A DNA stretch of 18,970 bases from GCA-2688775 sp035288865 (GCA_035288865.1 DATDZA010000006.1:1-18970), one strand, 5' to 3'; numbered from the stretch's first letter, positions 5,481-13,555 are shown. Numbers and translations: made by a program. Notes: generated by a model from the sequence alone, not told the origin.

Positions 5481-6095
5481 TTATTTTTTATTTTGTGCCA
5501 AAACCCAAAATTGTTTTTCATTGCCTAGTTTTAATACTTTGCTCCATAAAATTTCAAATCCTGCATTTTTTATCATGTTTAAGGTTATTTTTGGGCTATA
5601 GAAACTCCAGTACATAGGAACTCCGAGATAATCTTTTGAAGTTTCTTCCCATGTGCATGTGCCGCTTGCATTTACAAGAAATATGCCATTCTTCTTCAAC
5701 ATTCTGTGGAGTTTTTTATAAATGTTTTCATGGTAAATTCTGGGTATATGGATTATTGCATAAAACGAAACAGTCCCGTCAAATGAATTTTTCTTGAATT
5801 TCATTTTTGTTATGTCCATTTTAATGAATTTTGCCTTCGGAACATTTTTTCTCGCAAGTTCCAGCATTCCATCAGAGAAATCAATTCCTGTGACTTTGCA
5901 ATCTTTTCCATCCAAAAACTTTGCAACAGAAATGCCTGTCCCGCAGCCTAAATCCAATACTTTGGCATTTTTAGGGATATACTTTAGAAATTTTAATAAT
6001 AACGGCTTGCTCTGATATATTTTTCTTTGTTTGTTATATTTTTCAGCTATTTTGTTGTACCCTTTCCTCACAAGTTCAGAATTTTTATTTGGCAT
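5481..6095 (-). CDS. class I SAM-dependent methyltransferase (UbiE-like)
   Basis: A 204-residue Rossmann-fold methyltransferase. Motif I is VLDLGCGTG (residues about 46-54); the acidic end of strand 2 is TGIDFSDGMLELARKN, followed by FIKMDITKMKF and the motif IV region FDGTVSFYAIIHI. Substrate is not evident. The ATG at 6095 is preferred to a TTG four codons upstream. It lies between thyA (46 bp upstream) and DHFR (13 bp downstream), a stable-looking three-gene minus-strand cluster, but nothing in its sequence ties it to folate or dTMP chemistry. A weak TATA-like element at 6109-6120 is closer than usual. Confidence 0.85.
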   Translation of the reverse strand: MPNKNSELVRKGYNKIAEKYNKQRKIYQSKPLLLKFLKYIPKNAKVLDLGCGTGISVAKFLDGKDCKVTGIDFSDGMLELARKNVPKAKFIKMDITKMKFKKNSFDGTVSFYAIIHIPRIYHENIYKKLHRMLKKNGIFLVNASGTCTWEETSKDYLGVPMYWSFYSPKITLNMIKNAGFEILWSKVLKLGNEKQFWVLAQNKK

Positions 6096-6141
6096 TAAGG
6101 TAGTCAATATTAAAAATAAAAAATTTACTGTAAGCTTTATT

Positions 6142-6987
6142 TTAAACTGCCATCGGCGCTTTTATTGGCGGATGACACTCATAATTTTCCAATTTTATGT
6201 CCTCCATTTTGAAATCACCAATATCTTTAATCTTAGGATTCAGCCATAAGTTGGGCAGTGAAAATGGCTTTCTTGTCAATTGCTCTTTTACCTGCTCAAA
6301 ATGATTGTGGTAAATATGCGAATCACCAAGTGTATGCACAAATTCCCCGGGATTTAAATTTGTGACTTGCGCCATCATATGCAGCAATAATGAATAGGAA
6401 GCTATATTAAATGGAACTCCCAAAAACATATCGCATGAGCGCTGGTACATCTGGAGTGACAATTTTCCGTCGGCAACGAAGAACTGGAAGAATGCATGGC
6501 ATGGCGGCAATGCCATTTTGTCCAGTTCACCGGGATTCCACGCGGAAACAATTATTCTTCTGCTAGTAGGATCTTCCTTAATCATTCTGATTGCATTAGC
6601 TAATTGGTCTATTTCTTTTCCTTCCGGGGATTTCCATTTTCTCCATTGAACGCCGTAAACTCTGCCTAAATCACCTTCAAATTTTGCTTTCGGTTTCCAG
6701 TAATCTGCATTTGCATTATCAGTCCAAATTGTTGTTTTTTCTTTATCTCGAGTGCCGTGAAGAATTTCCGCCAATCTTCTTTCATCATCAGAGCCCTCAA
6801 TGAACCACAATAATTCAGAAACAACGCTTTTCCACGCAAGTTTTTTTGTTGTGATTGCAGGAAAGCCATCCTGCGTGTTAAATCGCAACTGCATTCCAAA
6901 AACTGCTCTTGTGCCTACACCTGTTCTGTCTTTTCTGTCTGTTCCTTTTTCGAGGACGTATTTCAATGCGTTGAGGTATTGTTTCAT
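6142..6987 (-). CDS. thyA: thymidylate synthase ThyA
   Basis: Converts dUMP and 5,10-methylene-tetrahydrofolate to dTMP and dihydrofolate. The 281-residue protein carries the nucleophile C163 in LPPCHAFFQFFV, the phosphate-binding arginines in SRRIIVSAWNP (about 142-151), the QRSCDMFLGVPFNIASYSLL block (about 182-201), the HTLGDSHIYHNH segment and a C-terminal APMAV. Start at the ATG at 6987; the TTG three codons earlier gives no family residues. It is the classical ThyA (bacteria, eukaryotes), not the flavin-dependent ThyX used by many archaea, and pairs logically with the DHFR two genes downstream. Confidence 0.97.
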   Translation of the reverse strand: MKQYLNALKYVLEKGTDRKDRTGVGTRAVFGMQLRFNTQDGFPAITTKKLAWKSVVSELLWFIEGSDDERRLAEILHGTRDKEKTTIWTDNANADYWKPKAKFEGDLGRVYGVQWRKWKSPEGKEIDQLANAIRMIKEDPTSRRIIVSAWNPGELDKMALPPCHAFFQFFVADGKLSLQMYQRSCDMFLGVPFNIASYSLLLHMMAQVTNLNPGEFVHTLGDSHIYHNHFEQVKEQLTRKPFSLPNLWLNPKIKDIGDFKMEDIKLENYECHPPIKAPMAV

Positions 6988-7015
6988 CGTTATCAAGTGG
7001 GGTAAACATAATTTG

Positions 7016-7023
7016 TTATATAA
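7016..7023 (-). promoter_or_regulatory. TATA box of thyA
   Basis: TTATATAA centred about 32 nt before the ATG at 6987; it probably drives the thyA-methyltransferase-DHFR unit. Divergent from the cupin promoter at 7134. Confidence 0.55.
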
Positions 7024-7133
7024 TAGTTTTGAATTTACGGAAGAGACTGTAATTTTTATAATTAAATTTTTAATTTTCCGATAGTTTGTTGTTTCAATCA
7101 GTAGTAAATTTTCTTAATCACTACCAAAAAGTA

Positions 7134-7141
7134 TTTATATT
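7134..7141 (+). promoter_or_regulatory. TATA box of the cupin gene
   Basis: TTTATATT centred 28-29 nt before the ATG at 7166, giving a leader of a few nucleotides at most. Confidence 0.55.
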
Positions 7142-7165
7142 AGCGTATAAATAAAATTATGCAAG

Positions 7166-7645
7166 ATGAAGAAAAAGACAATGCGGAATTGGTTTATTTT
7201 TATTTTTGTTGTTGCCTTAATCTTAGGTTGGATGATTCCAAAGAATTTCTGGCAATTCACGCACGACGCAGCCCAAAACCCCTTGCATGCGGGAATTTAT
7301 GATGTTCCGAAAAGAATGGGGCAGCTGGACCAGGAAACCCCTTATTATAAATATCTTATCATTGGGGAAACTTTAACTGGCGGCGCTGCATTGCTTAGAG
7401 TCGATGATAAAGTCCCAATGCATATTCATAAAAACGAAAATCATTTTGTTTATATTTACAAAGGCAAGGGGAGGGTTGTTTTGAGTGGCGTTACTGAAGA
7501 AGTCGGCCCTGGAGCTTTATTGGCAATTCCTGCAAAGGTACCGCATAGCATTGAAAGAATTGGGGATGCTCCACTTGAATTGATTGTCTTCTCGACTCCA
7601 TCATTTGATCCGAAAGCAACAGTGTTTTTGAATGAGACAAAATAG
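7166..7645 (+). CDS. membrane-anchored single-domain cupin protein
   Basis: A 159-residue protein. Residues about 8-24 (NWFIFIFVVALILGWMI) form an N-terminal membrane anchor or uncleaved signal after a positive start (MKKKTMR), placing the cupin domain outside the cytoplasm. Cupin motif 1 reads HIHKNENHFVYIYKG: the metal ligands H86 and H88 are present, but the usual Glu is replaced by His (H93). Motif 2 reads GALLAIPAKVPHSIERIG, with H127. Cupins range from dioxygenases and isomerases to sugar or metal sensors; no substrate can be assigned. It lies 69 bp upstream of a thioredoxin-like gene that has its own promoter. Confidence 0.8.
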   Translation: MKKKTMRNWFIFIFVVALILGWMIPKNFWQFTHDAAQNPLHAGIYDVPKRMGQLDQETPYYKYLIIGETLTGGAALLRVDDKVPMHIHKNENHFVYIYKGKGRVVLSGVTEEVGPGALLAIPAKVPHSIERIGDAPLELIVFSTPSFDPKATVFLNETK

Positions 7646-7675
7646 TAAGTTAAGATTATTCTTTTATCCAAAACA

Positions 7676-7683
7676 TTTATAAA
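7676..7683 (+). promoter_or_regulatory. TATA box of the thioredoxin-like gene
   Basis: TTTATAAA centred about 35 nt before the ATG at 7715. The predicted leader of about 10 nt contains GGTG, complementary to the archaeal 16S rRNA tail, 5 nt before the ATG, so this gene may use a Shine-Dalgarno start. Confidence 0.5.
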
Positions 7684-7714
7684 ATCCCTAAAAGTTATCT
7701 CCCTGTGGTGTAAT

Positions 7715-8041
7715 ATGAGTGATACAGTTAACAAACAAAATCAAGGACGCTTAATAATGTTTTCAGGAACGGAATGCGTGCACTGCAAGGAGATGGACCC
7801 TTTAATAGAACAATTTGAAAAGGAGACAGGAATGCATATAGTGCATGTTGAAGTGTGGCATAATGCCGACAACGCAGCATGGCTTGACGAGATTGATAAA
7901 AATCCTGATGGAAACACATTCTGTGGCGGAATCCCTTTCTTCTATAACGAAAAAACCGGCAAGAGACTTTGCGGCAACCAAAAGTATGAAAGACTTAAAG
8001 CATGGGCGATGGAAGGAAACGAGATTAAGAAAGCTGAATAA
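7715..8041 (+). CDS. thioredoxin-like redox protein (CVHC)
   Basis: A 108-residue protein with the thioredoxin-fold redox motif C21-V-H-C24 after a first strand (RLIMFSGTE), a second strand HIVHVEVW, and the cis-proline segment GGIPFFYN (P74) that faces the active site. Two further cysteines, C70 and C86, flank the cis-proline region and might form a second disulphide or a metal site. No signal peptide is seen, so it is probably cytosolic. The CxxC with His second suggests a protein-disulphide or peroxide-linked role, but the partner is unknown. Confidence 0.8.
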   Translation: MSDTVNKQNQGRLIMFSGTECVHCKEMDPLIEQFEKETGMHIVHVEVWHNADNAAWLDEIDKNPDGNTFCGGIPFFYNEKTGKRLCGNQKYERLKAWAMEGNEIKKAE

Positions 8042-8059
8042 AATCATAAAAACAAAACA

Positions 8060-8067
8060 TTTAAAAA
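8060..8067 (+). promoter_or_regulatory. TATA box before a 21-codon ORF
   Basis: TTTAAAAA with a BRE-like AAAACA upstream, centred 26-27 nt before the ATG at 8090, the same spacing as the other leaderless genes of this window. Confidence 0.5.
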
Positions 8068-8089
8068 TAAATGGCGGTTCTCATCTGCT

Positions 8090-8155
8090 ATGACACAAAA
8101 AATGGATTTATCAATAATTTCTGTGATAAGTGTCATTTCTATTATTGTGGGCTAA
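8090..8155 (+). CDS. putative leaderless membrane microprotein (21 residues)
   Basis: ATG to TAA encodes MTQKMDLSIISVISVISIIV plus a final Gly, a short polar start followed by an all-hydrophobic segment long enough to insert in a membrane. The support is the TATA box at exactly the spacing used by neighbouring genes. A 5-bp hairpin (GTGGG ctaa CCCAC, 8147-8160) overlaps the stop codon. An alternative overlapping frame from the ATG at 8071 encodes a 30-residue Cys-rich peptide (CDKCHFYYC) but begins too close to the TATA box. A non-coding transcript remains possible. Confidence 0.3.
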   Translation: MTQKMDLSIISVISVISIIVG

Positions 8156-8213
8156 CCCACTAAAAAATATTCTTTCAATGTTCTAAAAATAAAAGATGTG
8201 ATATGGCTATAGG

Positions 8214-8222
8214 CTATATTTT
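8214..8222 (+). promoter_or_regulatory. TATA-like box of the ThDP enzyme gene
   Basis: CTATATTTT centred about 28 nt before the ATG at 8246. Confidence 0.45.
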
Positions 8223-8245
8223 TCAAGATTAACGAGGCAATAGAA

Positions 8246-10093
8246 ATGTATATGAATGCAATTCAAGATGGAATAACTGCAGAAAGGAGTCAAAGTATAG
8301 ACGACTATCTTAAGTCAAGACATGGTCAAAAGATGAGCGCTGCCGAAATTACTGCCCTTACTATAATGGGCACTAATCCTGTTATTTTCGGACTTCCCGG
8401 GGGAGCCATATTGCCACTTGACCAGATGACTGCAGTGCACAAAGGAGATGTAAAATATTTTCTTGGAAAGAATGAATCTTTACTACCATATGCGTCTGGC
8501 GCCTATGGGGAAGTCACAGGAATACCTGCTTATTCCCTAATGACATCAGGCCCGGGAGTAATTCAAGGATTAGTTGGAATTTATAATGCGATGATGGAAT
8601 TCCAACCAACTGTTGCTATATCTGGAAATGTATTCTATAAGGCACTCATGGATGATAAAACAAGGGCGTTTCAGAAAGCAAAAGTCGTTGAAGCTGCAAA
8701 AGGTCTTGAAATAAATGCCGTTTTAGTTGAAAAGCCGCAAGCTTTGCAGGAAATAATCAAGCAGGCTTTTTTAGATTCTACAAAACATCCAATGGGACCG
8801 GTTCTTGTAGATATTCCTAAAGATGTCCAGGAGGCAGAAACAAGGTTTGAATATTTTGAACCTGTTCAATTGGGAGATGAAAATCAATTCAATTTAGATT
8901 ATAATGTTCTTGGCGAGCTTGCAAAAGCATTAAGTTCAGCGCAAAGGCCTTTTGTGGTTTTAGGAAGAGGTGCCCTTAACGCAAGGCAAGAAGTCTGGGA
9001 ATTAATCGAGAGAATGAGATTGCCATTTGGATATACTTTGAAGGGTAAAGGAATTTTACCAGATGATCATCCTCAAAATTATGGTCTTGTTGGGCAGCAT
9101 GGAGCCACGGCAACTAATCAAGCAATGGAAAACTCAGACTTGGTCATAATGATAGGCGCAAATGGTGATGACCGCGCATTTTTGAATCCTAAAGATTTTA
9201 CGCATGGCAAAAGAGCAATAATCAACCCATATCTGGTTAATGCGCAGGCCCGGTTGTCGTTTGATTATCCAATTGCTACTGATGCCCAACTCGCGACATC
9301 CGAACTTCTTAAAATGTTGGATGGAGGCGGGCGGCATGAGAAATTAAGGCGGTGGAATGAGTCAATAAGAACAAGCCATGAAAATGAACCTGTTTATAAT
9401 CCAAGGAAAAGAGGAATCAGTCCAGTTGACTTGGTACAGAAACTTAATGATTATCTAAAGCCAGATATATTTGTTTCAGATATTGGGGAACATCAAATGC
9501 ACGGTGCAAAGCATTTGAATCTGAATTCTGAATATTATAAAAATGCTGAGTTATATGGTAACACACCTACATCAAAAAGACAATTGTTTGACAAGAGAAT
9601 ATTAACCTCGGGAACAGCCGGAACAATGGCAACATCAATTTCATATGCCGCGGCTGCTAAAATTGCTGACCCGAAAAAAAATGTAATGGTATTAATTGGT
9701 GATGGCGGATTGGAAATGCATATGGAGGCGCTTTGGCTGCTTGCAGCAAATAGATTAAATGTCCCTGTAGTCGTCATGAATAACGGACAATATGGGCAAG
9801 TTTTGGAATGGCTTGGAGCGTATCATGACGGACGCACAGAACATGCCCCTACAACAATTAAGGTACATGGGCCAAATGGCACAAAAAGTATTCCGGACTT
9901 TTCAGGGCTTGGAACAATTTATAACATGCATTTCTTCAGAGCACAGTATAATAACCAGATAGATTCAGCCTTGCAACAGTTCAGCAGAAAAAGATCACCA
10001 AGAATTCTTGAAGCTAAAGTTTATCCCATGGGTGCTTATCCAATGATACCTAATGGCCGCACTTCTTCTAGTGCAATAATTCCTACTAAATAG
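8246..10093 (+). CDS. acetolactate synthase-like ThDP-dependent enzyme
   Basis: A 615-residue enzyme with the three-domain plan of the acetolactate synthase/pyruvate oxidase family. The Pyr domain has FGLPGGAILP (48-57), the ThDP-activating Glu at about 77 (GKNES), SGPG (101-104) and AFQ (141-143). A middle Rossmann-like domain follows (FVVLGRGALNAR, then IMIGANGDDR). The PP domain has the ThDP/Mg site GDGGLEMHMEALWLL...MNNGQYG (about 486-517) and a conserved W at about 522. Relatives condense or decarboxylate pyruvate. No regulatory subunit and no ilvC or ilvD gene is nearby, so acetolactate synthesis for valine is not supported by context; the neighbours are pyruvate dehydrogenase and lipoate genes. 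Exact substrate unknown. Confidence 0.85.
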   Translation: MYMNAIQDGITAERSQSIDDYLKSRHGQKMSAAEITALTIMGTNPVIFGLPGGAILPLDQMTAVHKGDVKYFLGKNESLLPYASGAYGEVTGIPAYSLMTSGPGVIQGLVGIYNAMMEFQPTVAISGNVFYKALMDDKTRAFQKAKVVEAAKGLEINAVLVEKPQALQEIIKQAFLDSTKHPMGPVLVDIPKDVQEAETRFEYFEPVQLGDENQFNLDYNVLGELAKALSSAQRPFVVLGRGALNARQEVWELIERMRLPFGYTLKGKGILPDDHPQNYGLVGQHGATATNQAMENSDLVIMIGANGDDRAFLNPKDFTHGKRAIINPYLVNAQARLSFDYPIATDAQLATSELLKMLDGGGRHEKLRRWNESIRTSHENEPVYNPRKRGISPVDLVQKLNDYLKPDIFVSDIGEHQMHGAKHLNLNSEYYKNAELYGNTPTSKRQLFDKRILTSGTAGTMATSISYAAAAKIADPKKNVMVLIGDGGLEMHMEALWLLAANRLNVPVVVMNNGQYGQVLEWLGAYHDGRTEHAPTTIKVHGPNGTKSIPDFSGLGTIYNMHFFRAQYNNQIDSALQQFSRKRSPRILEAKVYPMGAYPMIPNGRTSSSAIIPTK

Positions 10094-10110
10094 ATTTTTA
10101 TTTTCTAATC
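10094..10110 (+). terminator. T-rich terminator after the ThDP enzyme gene
   Basis: Directly after the TAG stop the plus strand reads ATTTTTATTTTCT, a T-rich tract typical of archaeal transcription ends. The lipA promoter follows at once. Confidence 0.5.
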
Positions 10111-10116
10111 GCAACA

Positions 10117-10124
10117 TTTAAAAC
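10117..10124 (+). promoter_or_regulatory. TATA box of lipA
   Basis: TTTAAAAC with GCAACA upstream, centred 27-28 nt before the ATG at 10148; near-leaderless. Confidence 0.55.
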
Positions 10125-10147
10125 TAATAAGGTTATAATTCCTGTTT

Positions 10148-11041
10148 ATGAATCAACAACTCGTAAAACCTGAATGGCTGAAAATAAAATTTGTGCAGAA
10201 TGATAATTTCTCAGGGATAAAAGAAACTTTAAACAAGCACAGATTGCATACAGTCTGCGAATCAGCTCATTGCCCTAACATCTCTGAATGCTGGAGCGGA
10301 GGAACTGCAACATTTATGCTGATGGGAGATGTCTGCACTAGGGGCTGTAAATTTTGCGCTGTTAAGACTGGAAATCCAAGAAAAGAATTGGATAAAGACG
10401 AGCCAAGGAAATTAGCTGAGGCAATTGCAGAGATTAAATTATTCGATTATGTTGTCCTGACTTCTGTCAACAGGGATGATTTGGATGATGGCGGCTCAGG
10501 CCATTTTGCTGAATGTATTACTGAAGTAAAAAAAGAATATCCAAAAATAATTATTGAAGTCTTGATTCCTGATTTTAAAGGAGATATTGATTCATTAAAA
10601 AAGATAATTGATGCAAACCCCGAAGTTATTGCTCACAATATTGAGACTGTTGAAAGATTACAAAAAAAAGTTAGAGACCCAAGAGCTAATTATAGGCAAT
10701 CACTTTCAGTTTTGGAAAATATCAAGAAATTAAATCCAAAAATATATTCCAAGTCAGCAATAATGCTGGGTTTTGGAGAAACTGATGAAGAAATAATTCA
10801 GGCAATGGAAGATTTAAGGACAGTTGACTGTGATATTTTAACTATTGGACAGTATTTAAGGCCTTCTGATTGGCATCTTCCAATAAATAATTTTGTCCCA
10901 CCGGAAAAATTTAAATATTTTGAACAGAAAGCTTTGGAACTAGGATTTTTGTATTGCGCTTCAGGCCCTTTTGTCAGAAGTTCTTACAAAGCAGGGGAAT
11001 TGTTCATGAAGAATGTGATACGTAATAAACCACTTCAATAA
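10148..11041 (+). CDS. lipA: lipoyl synthase
   Basis: A radical-SAM enzyme that inserts two sulphurs into the octanoyl chain bound to a lipoyl domain. The auxiliary 4Fe-4S cluster ligands are C37, C42 and C48 (VCESAHCPNISECWS); the radical-SAM cluster ligands are C63, C67 and C70 (CTRGCKFC). The C-terminal RSSY (about 277-280) supplies the serine ligand of the auxiliary cluster. At 297 residues it is a normal length. It precedes the pyruvate dehydrogenase genes, which encode its substrate, the lipoyl domain of E2. E1-alpha begins 41 bp downstream with its own promoter. Confidence 0.97.
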   Translation: MNQQLVKPEWLKIKFVQNDNFSGIKETLNKHRLHTVCESAHCPNISECWSGGTATFMLMGDVCTRGCKFCAVKTGNPRKELDKDEPRKLAEAIAEIKLFDYVVLTSVNRDDLDDGGSGHFAECITEVKKEYPKIIIEVLIPDFKGDIDSLKKIIDANPEVIAHNIETVERLQKKVRDPRANYRQSLSVLENIKKLNPKIYSKSAIMLGFGETDEEIIQAMEDLRTVDCDILTIGQYLRPSDWHLPINNFVPPEKFKYFEQKALELGFLYCASGPFVRSSYKAGELFMKNVIRNKPLQ

Positions 11042-11043
11042 AC

Positions 11044-11051
11044 TTTATAAA
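11044..11051 (+). promoter_or_regulatory. TATA box of the PDH operon
   Basis: TTTATAAA centred about 35 nt before the ATG at 11083. The roughly 10-nt leader carries AGAGG (11073-11077), a Shine-Dalgarno match 5 nt before the ATG. Confidence 0.55.
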
Positions 11052-11082
11052 TACCCCAAAAATCTTTTATATAGAGGAAAAA

Positions 11083-12147
11083 ATGCCAAAAAAAGTTTTA
11101 AAGGAATTCAAGGTAGAATATCTGCAGATACTCGATGAAGAGGGCAATTGCGATGAAACTTTGATGCCTAAGCTGTCTAATGAAGATATAAAAAAGATTT
11201 ATGAAATGCTGATTCTTATAAGAGTATTCGACCAGAAAGCGTTCAATATGCAAAGGCAGGGCAGACTGGGAACTTATATCCAATTCAAAGGACAGGAAGC
11301 ATGCCAGGTAGGCTCAGCTTTTGCGTTGCAGGATGATGATTTTATATTTCCAATGTACAGGAATTCAGGGCTGTTAATCGCGCGGAAGCATCCTATTGTT
11401 CAGATATTACAATATTGGAATGGCGATGAAAGAGGAATGAAAGCTCCTCAAAATGTAAATAACTTCCCGATTGCAATTTCTGTCGGAACGCACATGATAC
11501 ACGCTGCGGGAGCCGGATGGGCGGCAAAATTAAAAGGGACAAATCAGGTTTCAGTTACTTATTTTGGAGAAGGAGCAACATCCAAAGGAGATTTCCATGA
11601 AGCAATGAACTTTGCCGGAGTTTATAACGCTCAAACTATATTTTTCTGCGAGAATAATCAATTTGCTATCTCAGTTCCAAGGAGTAAGCAAACTCACTCT
11701 GAAACTATTGCACAGAAAGCAATAGCTTATGGCGTTGAAGGCATTCAGATTGACGGAATGGATATTTTTGCCGTTTACAAAGCAACAAAAGATGCAATAG
11801 ACAAGGCAAGAGCAGGCAAAGGGCCGACACTAATTGAAGCTTATACTTACAGGCTGTGTGACCATTCAACATCCGATGACGCTTCACGATACCGTTCAAA
11901 AGAGGAATTTGAAGCGTGGATGAAAAAAGATTCCATTGAAAGGCTTGAGAAGTATATGAGAAAGAAAAATTTACTGGATGATGGTTACAAGGCAAAAGTT
12001 TTGGAAAGTTCGCAGCAGATAATTGAAAAAGCAGTTACAGAATTTGAGAAATTAAGCCCTCCTGATGCAAAAGATATGTTTACTTTTGTTTATGCTAACT
12101 TAACTCCGCAGCAGAAAGAAGAGATGGAAGAGTTAGGGATAAAATAA
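11083..12147 (+). CDS. pdhA: pyruvate dehydrogenase E1 component, alpha subunit
   Basis: ThDP-dependent decarboxylation of pyruvate (E1, alpha2-beta2). The 354-residue protein has an N-terminal arm FKVEYLQILDEEGN like that of Gram-positive PdhA, RQGRLGTYIQFKGQEA, the YR of MYRNSG (92-93), and the ThDP/Mg motif from GEGATSKGD through CENN (162-192), with GEG in place of the common GDG. The C-terminal loop HSTSDDASRYRSKEE matches the conserved loop next to the active site. Branched-chain oxoacid or acetoin specificity cannot be excluded, but the close resemblance to Bacillus-type PdhA favours pyruvate. First gene of a five-gene run that ends with E2. Confidence 0.92.
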   Translation: MPKKVLKEFKVEYLQILDEEGNCDETLMPKLSNEDIKKIYEMLILIRVFDQKAFNMQRQGRLGTYIQFKGQEACQVGSAFALQDDDFIFPMYRNSGLLIARKHPIVQILQYWNGDERGMKAPQNVNNFPIAISVGTHMIHAAGAGWAAKLKGTNQVSVTYFGEGATSKGDFHEAMNFAGVYNAQTIFFCENNQFAISVPRSKQTHSETIAQKAIAYGVEGIQIDGMDIFAVYKATKDAIDKARAGKGPTLIEAYTYRLCDHSTSDDASRYRSKEEFEAWMKKDSIERLEKYMRKKNLLDDGYKAKVLESSQQIIEKAVTEFEKLSPPDAKDMFTFVYANLTPQQKEEMEELGIK

Positions 12148-12159
12148 TTTTAAAGAAAG

Positions 12160-12558
12160 ATGTATACAAATCAAACATTATCCGAAAAATACAGGACAAT
12201 AGACCAAAAAGTTGGAATTAGTGTGGATTTTAACGCTCGGAGAGCTATAGCAAATGCCATAAAAGTTTGTCTAGCTGATATAAACGCATATTACGAAAGA
12301 GAAAAAAGTTTACAACGACTAGAAATTCCAGGAATAAATCTAAATAGAACAAATTTAAATCCTAGAGACGTCCTTGAAGTCTTGATTGAAAAAGGTAAGC
12401 AAGAAGCAGAACAATATGCTCATGAAGCATTGGGAAGGATTCAAGAGTATAACGCTGGAAGGAGAGAAGCAACTCAATTTACTGTACCTATGGCTCGTGC
12501 AATCTGGGCGAGGGACCCTATTCCAAAAATTAGAAAAAGATTAACCAAGAAAAAATAA
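12160..12558 (+). CDS. ORFan between E1-alpha and E1-beta; basic, helical
   Basis: A 132-residue protein that I do not recognise. It is almost all helical by composition: ARRAIANAIKVCLADINAYYEREKS, then NPRDVLEVLIEKGKQEAEQY continuing into AHEALGRIQEYNAGR, then TVPMARAIWAR, ending in a strongly basic tail RKRLTKKK. The long helix ending in NAGRRE...TV followed by a short helix faintly recalls helix 2, loop 2 (AGRKTV) and helix 3 of archaeal histones; the identity is too weak to assign. No signal peptide, no cysteine pairs. It starts 12 bp after pdhA and ends 22 bp before pdhB, so it is probably translated from the PDH transcript. A PDH-associated role is inferred only from position. Confidence 0.6.
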   Translation: MYTNQTLSEKYRTIDQKVGISVDFNARRAIANAIKVCLADINAYYEREKSLQRLEIPGINLNRTNLNPRDVLEVLIEKGKQEAEQYAHEALGRIQEYNAGRREATQFTVPMARAIWARDPIPKIRKRLTKKK

Positions 12559-12580
12559 AATTTAAAAATAATCAATAAAA

Positions 12581-13555
12581 ATGGTAGTCGCAAACATCGT
12601 GCAAGCAGTCGGAATGGGATTAAGGCAGGAGCTTAAACTAGACAAGAATGTTGTTGTTATTGGCGAAGACGTCGGATTAAATGGCGGAGTCTTCAGGGCC
12701 ACCGACGGGCTGCAGAAAGAATTTGGAATGAATAGGGTTATTGATACTCCGCTTGCGGAGCTTGGAATTGTCGGTGCTGCTATCGGAATGGCAGTTAATG
12801 GATTAAGGCCGGTTGCTGAGATTCAATTTTCAGGATTCATGTACGGCCCTTTCGACCAGTTATTATCGCATGCAGCAAGAATTAGGGGAAGGAGCAGAGG
12901 AAGATTTACATGCCCTCTTGTCGTCAGGACTCCCTATGGGGCCGGGATTAGAGCGTTAGAACTTCATTGTGAATCTGGCGAGGCCTTGTTTGCGCATATC
13001 CCTGGATTAAAAATGGTTGTCCCTTCCAATCCTTATGATACAAAAGGATTGCTTGCCGCTGCTATAAGAGATCCAGACCCCGTCATTTTCTATGAGCCAA
13101 TGAGAATTTATCGAGCAATCAAGCAGGACATTCCTGAGGAAGAATATTTTGTTCCTTTAGGCAAGGCAAATGTGATTCAGCTGGGCGATCAAGTGACGCT
13201 GATTGCATGGGGAGCAATGGTCAAGACATGCCAGGAGGCAATTGAAAAATTAAAAGGAAAATATTCTGTCGAACTAATCGATTTAAGGACAATTAATCCT
13301 TATGACGCAGAAACTATTTTAAACTCAGTCAAGAAAACTGGAAGATGTGTTATTGCGCATGAAGCCCAAAGAACATGCGGATTCGCTGCCGAACTGACTG
13401 CTGCAATAAATGAGAAGGTTTTACTTAATCTGCAGGCGCCCGTTGTAAGAGTAACAGGCCCGGATGTTTCAGTTCCTTTGGCAAAATTAGAAGGATACTA
13501 TTTGCCAGATGCAAACAGAATAATAAAAGGGATTGAAAAAGTTATGAGTTTTTGA
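12581..13555 (+). CDS. pdhB: pyruvate dehydrogenase E1 component, beta subunit
   Basis: The 324-residue partner of E1-alpha. Hallmarks are NIVQAVGMGLRQELKLD, VIGEDVGLNGGVFRAT, the active-site-lining DTPLAELGIVGAAIGMA, QFSGFMYGPFDQLLSHAAR, RTPYGAGIRALELHCES and the C-terminal transketolase domain with AHEAQRTCGFAAEL and VTGPDVSVP. Full length. An AT-rich TTTAAAAA (12561-12568) before it is too close to the ATG for a normal promoter, so co-transcription with pdhA is more likely. It is separated from E1-alpha and from E2 by one unknown gene each. Confidence 0.94.
   Translation: MVVANIVQAVGMGLRQELKLDKNVVVIGEDVGLNGGVFRATDGLQKEFGMNRVIDTPLAELGIVGAAIGMAVNGLRPVAEIQFSGFMYGPFDQLLSHAARIRGRSRGRFTCPLVVRTPYGAGIRALELHCESGEALFAHIPGLKMVVPSNPYDTKGLLAAAIRDPDPVIFYEPMRIYRAIKQDIPEEEYFVPLGKANVIQLGDQVTLIAWGAMVKTCQEAIEKLKGKYSVELIDLRTINPYDAETILNSVKKTGRCVIAHEAQRTCGFAAELTAAINEKVLLNLQAPVVRVTGPDVSVPLAKLEGYYLPDANRIIKGIEKVMSF

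Noticed and set aside
8071..8163. 30-codon Cys-rich ORF (CDKCHFYYC) overlapping the microprotein
   Set aside because: Its ATG lies only about 8 nt after the TATA centre, so it would be upstream of the predicted transcript start; the frame at 8090 fits far better.
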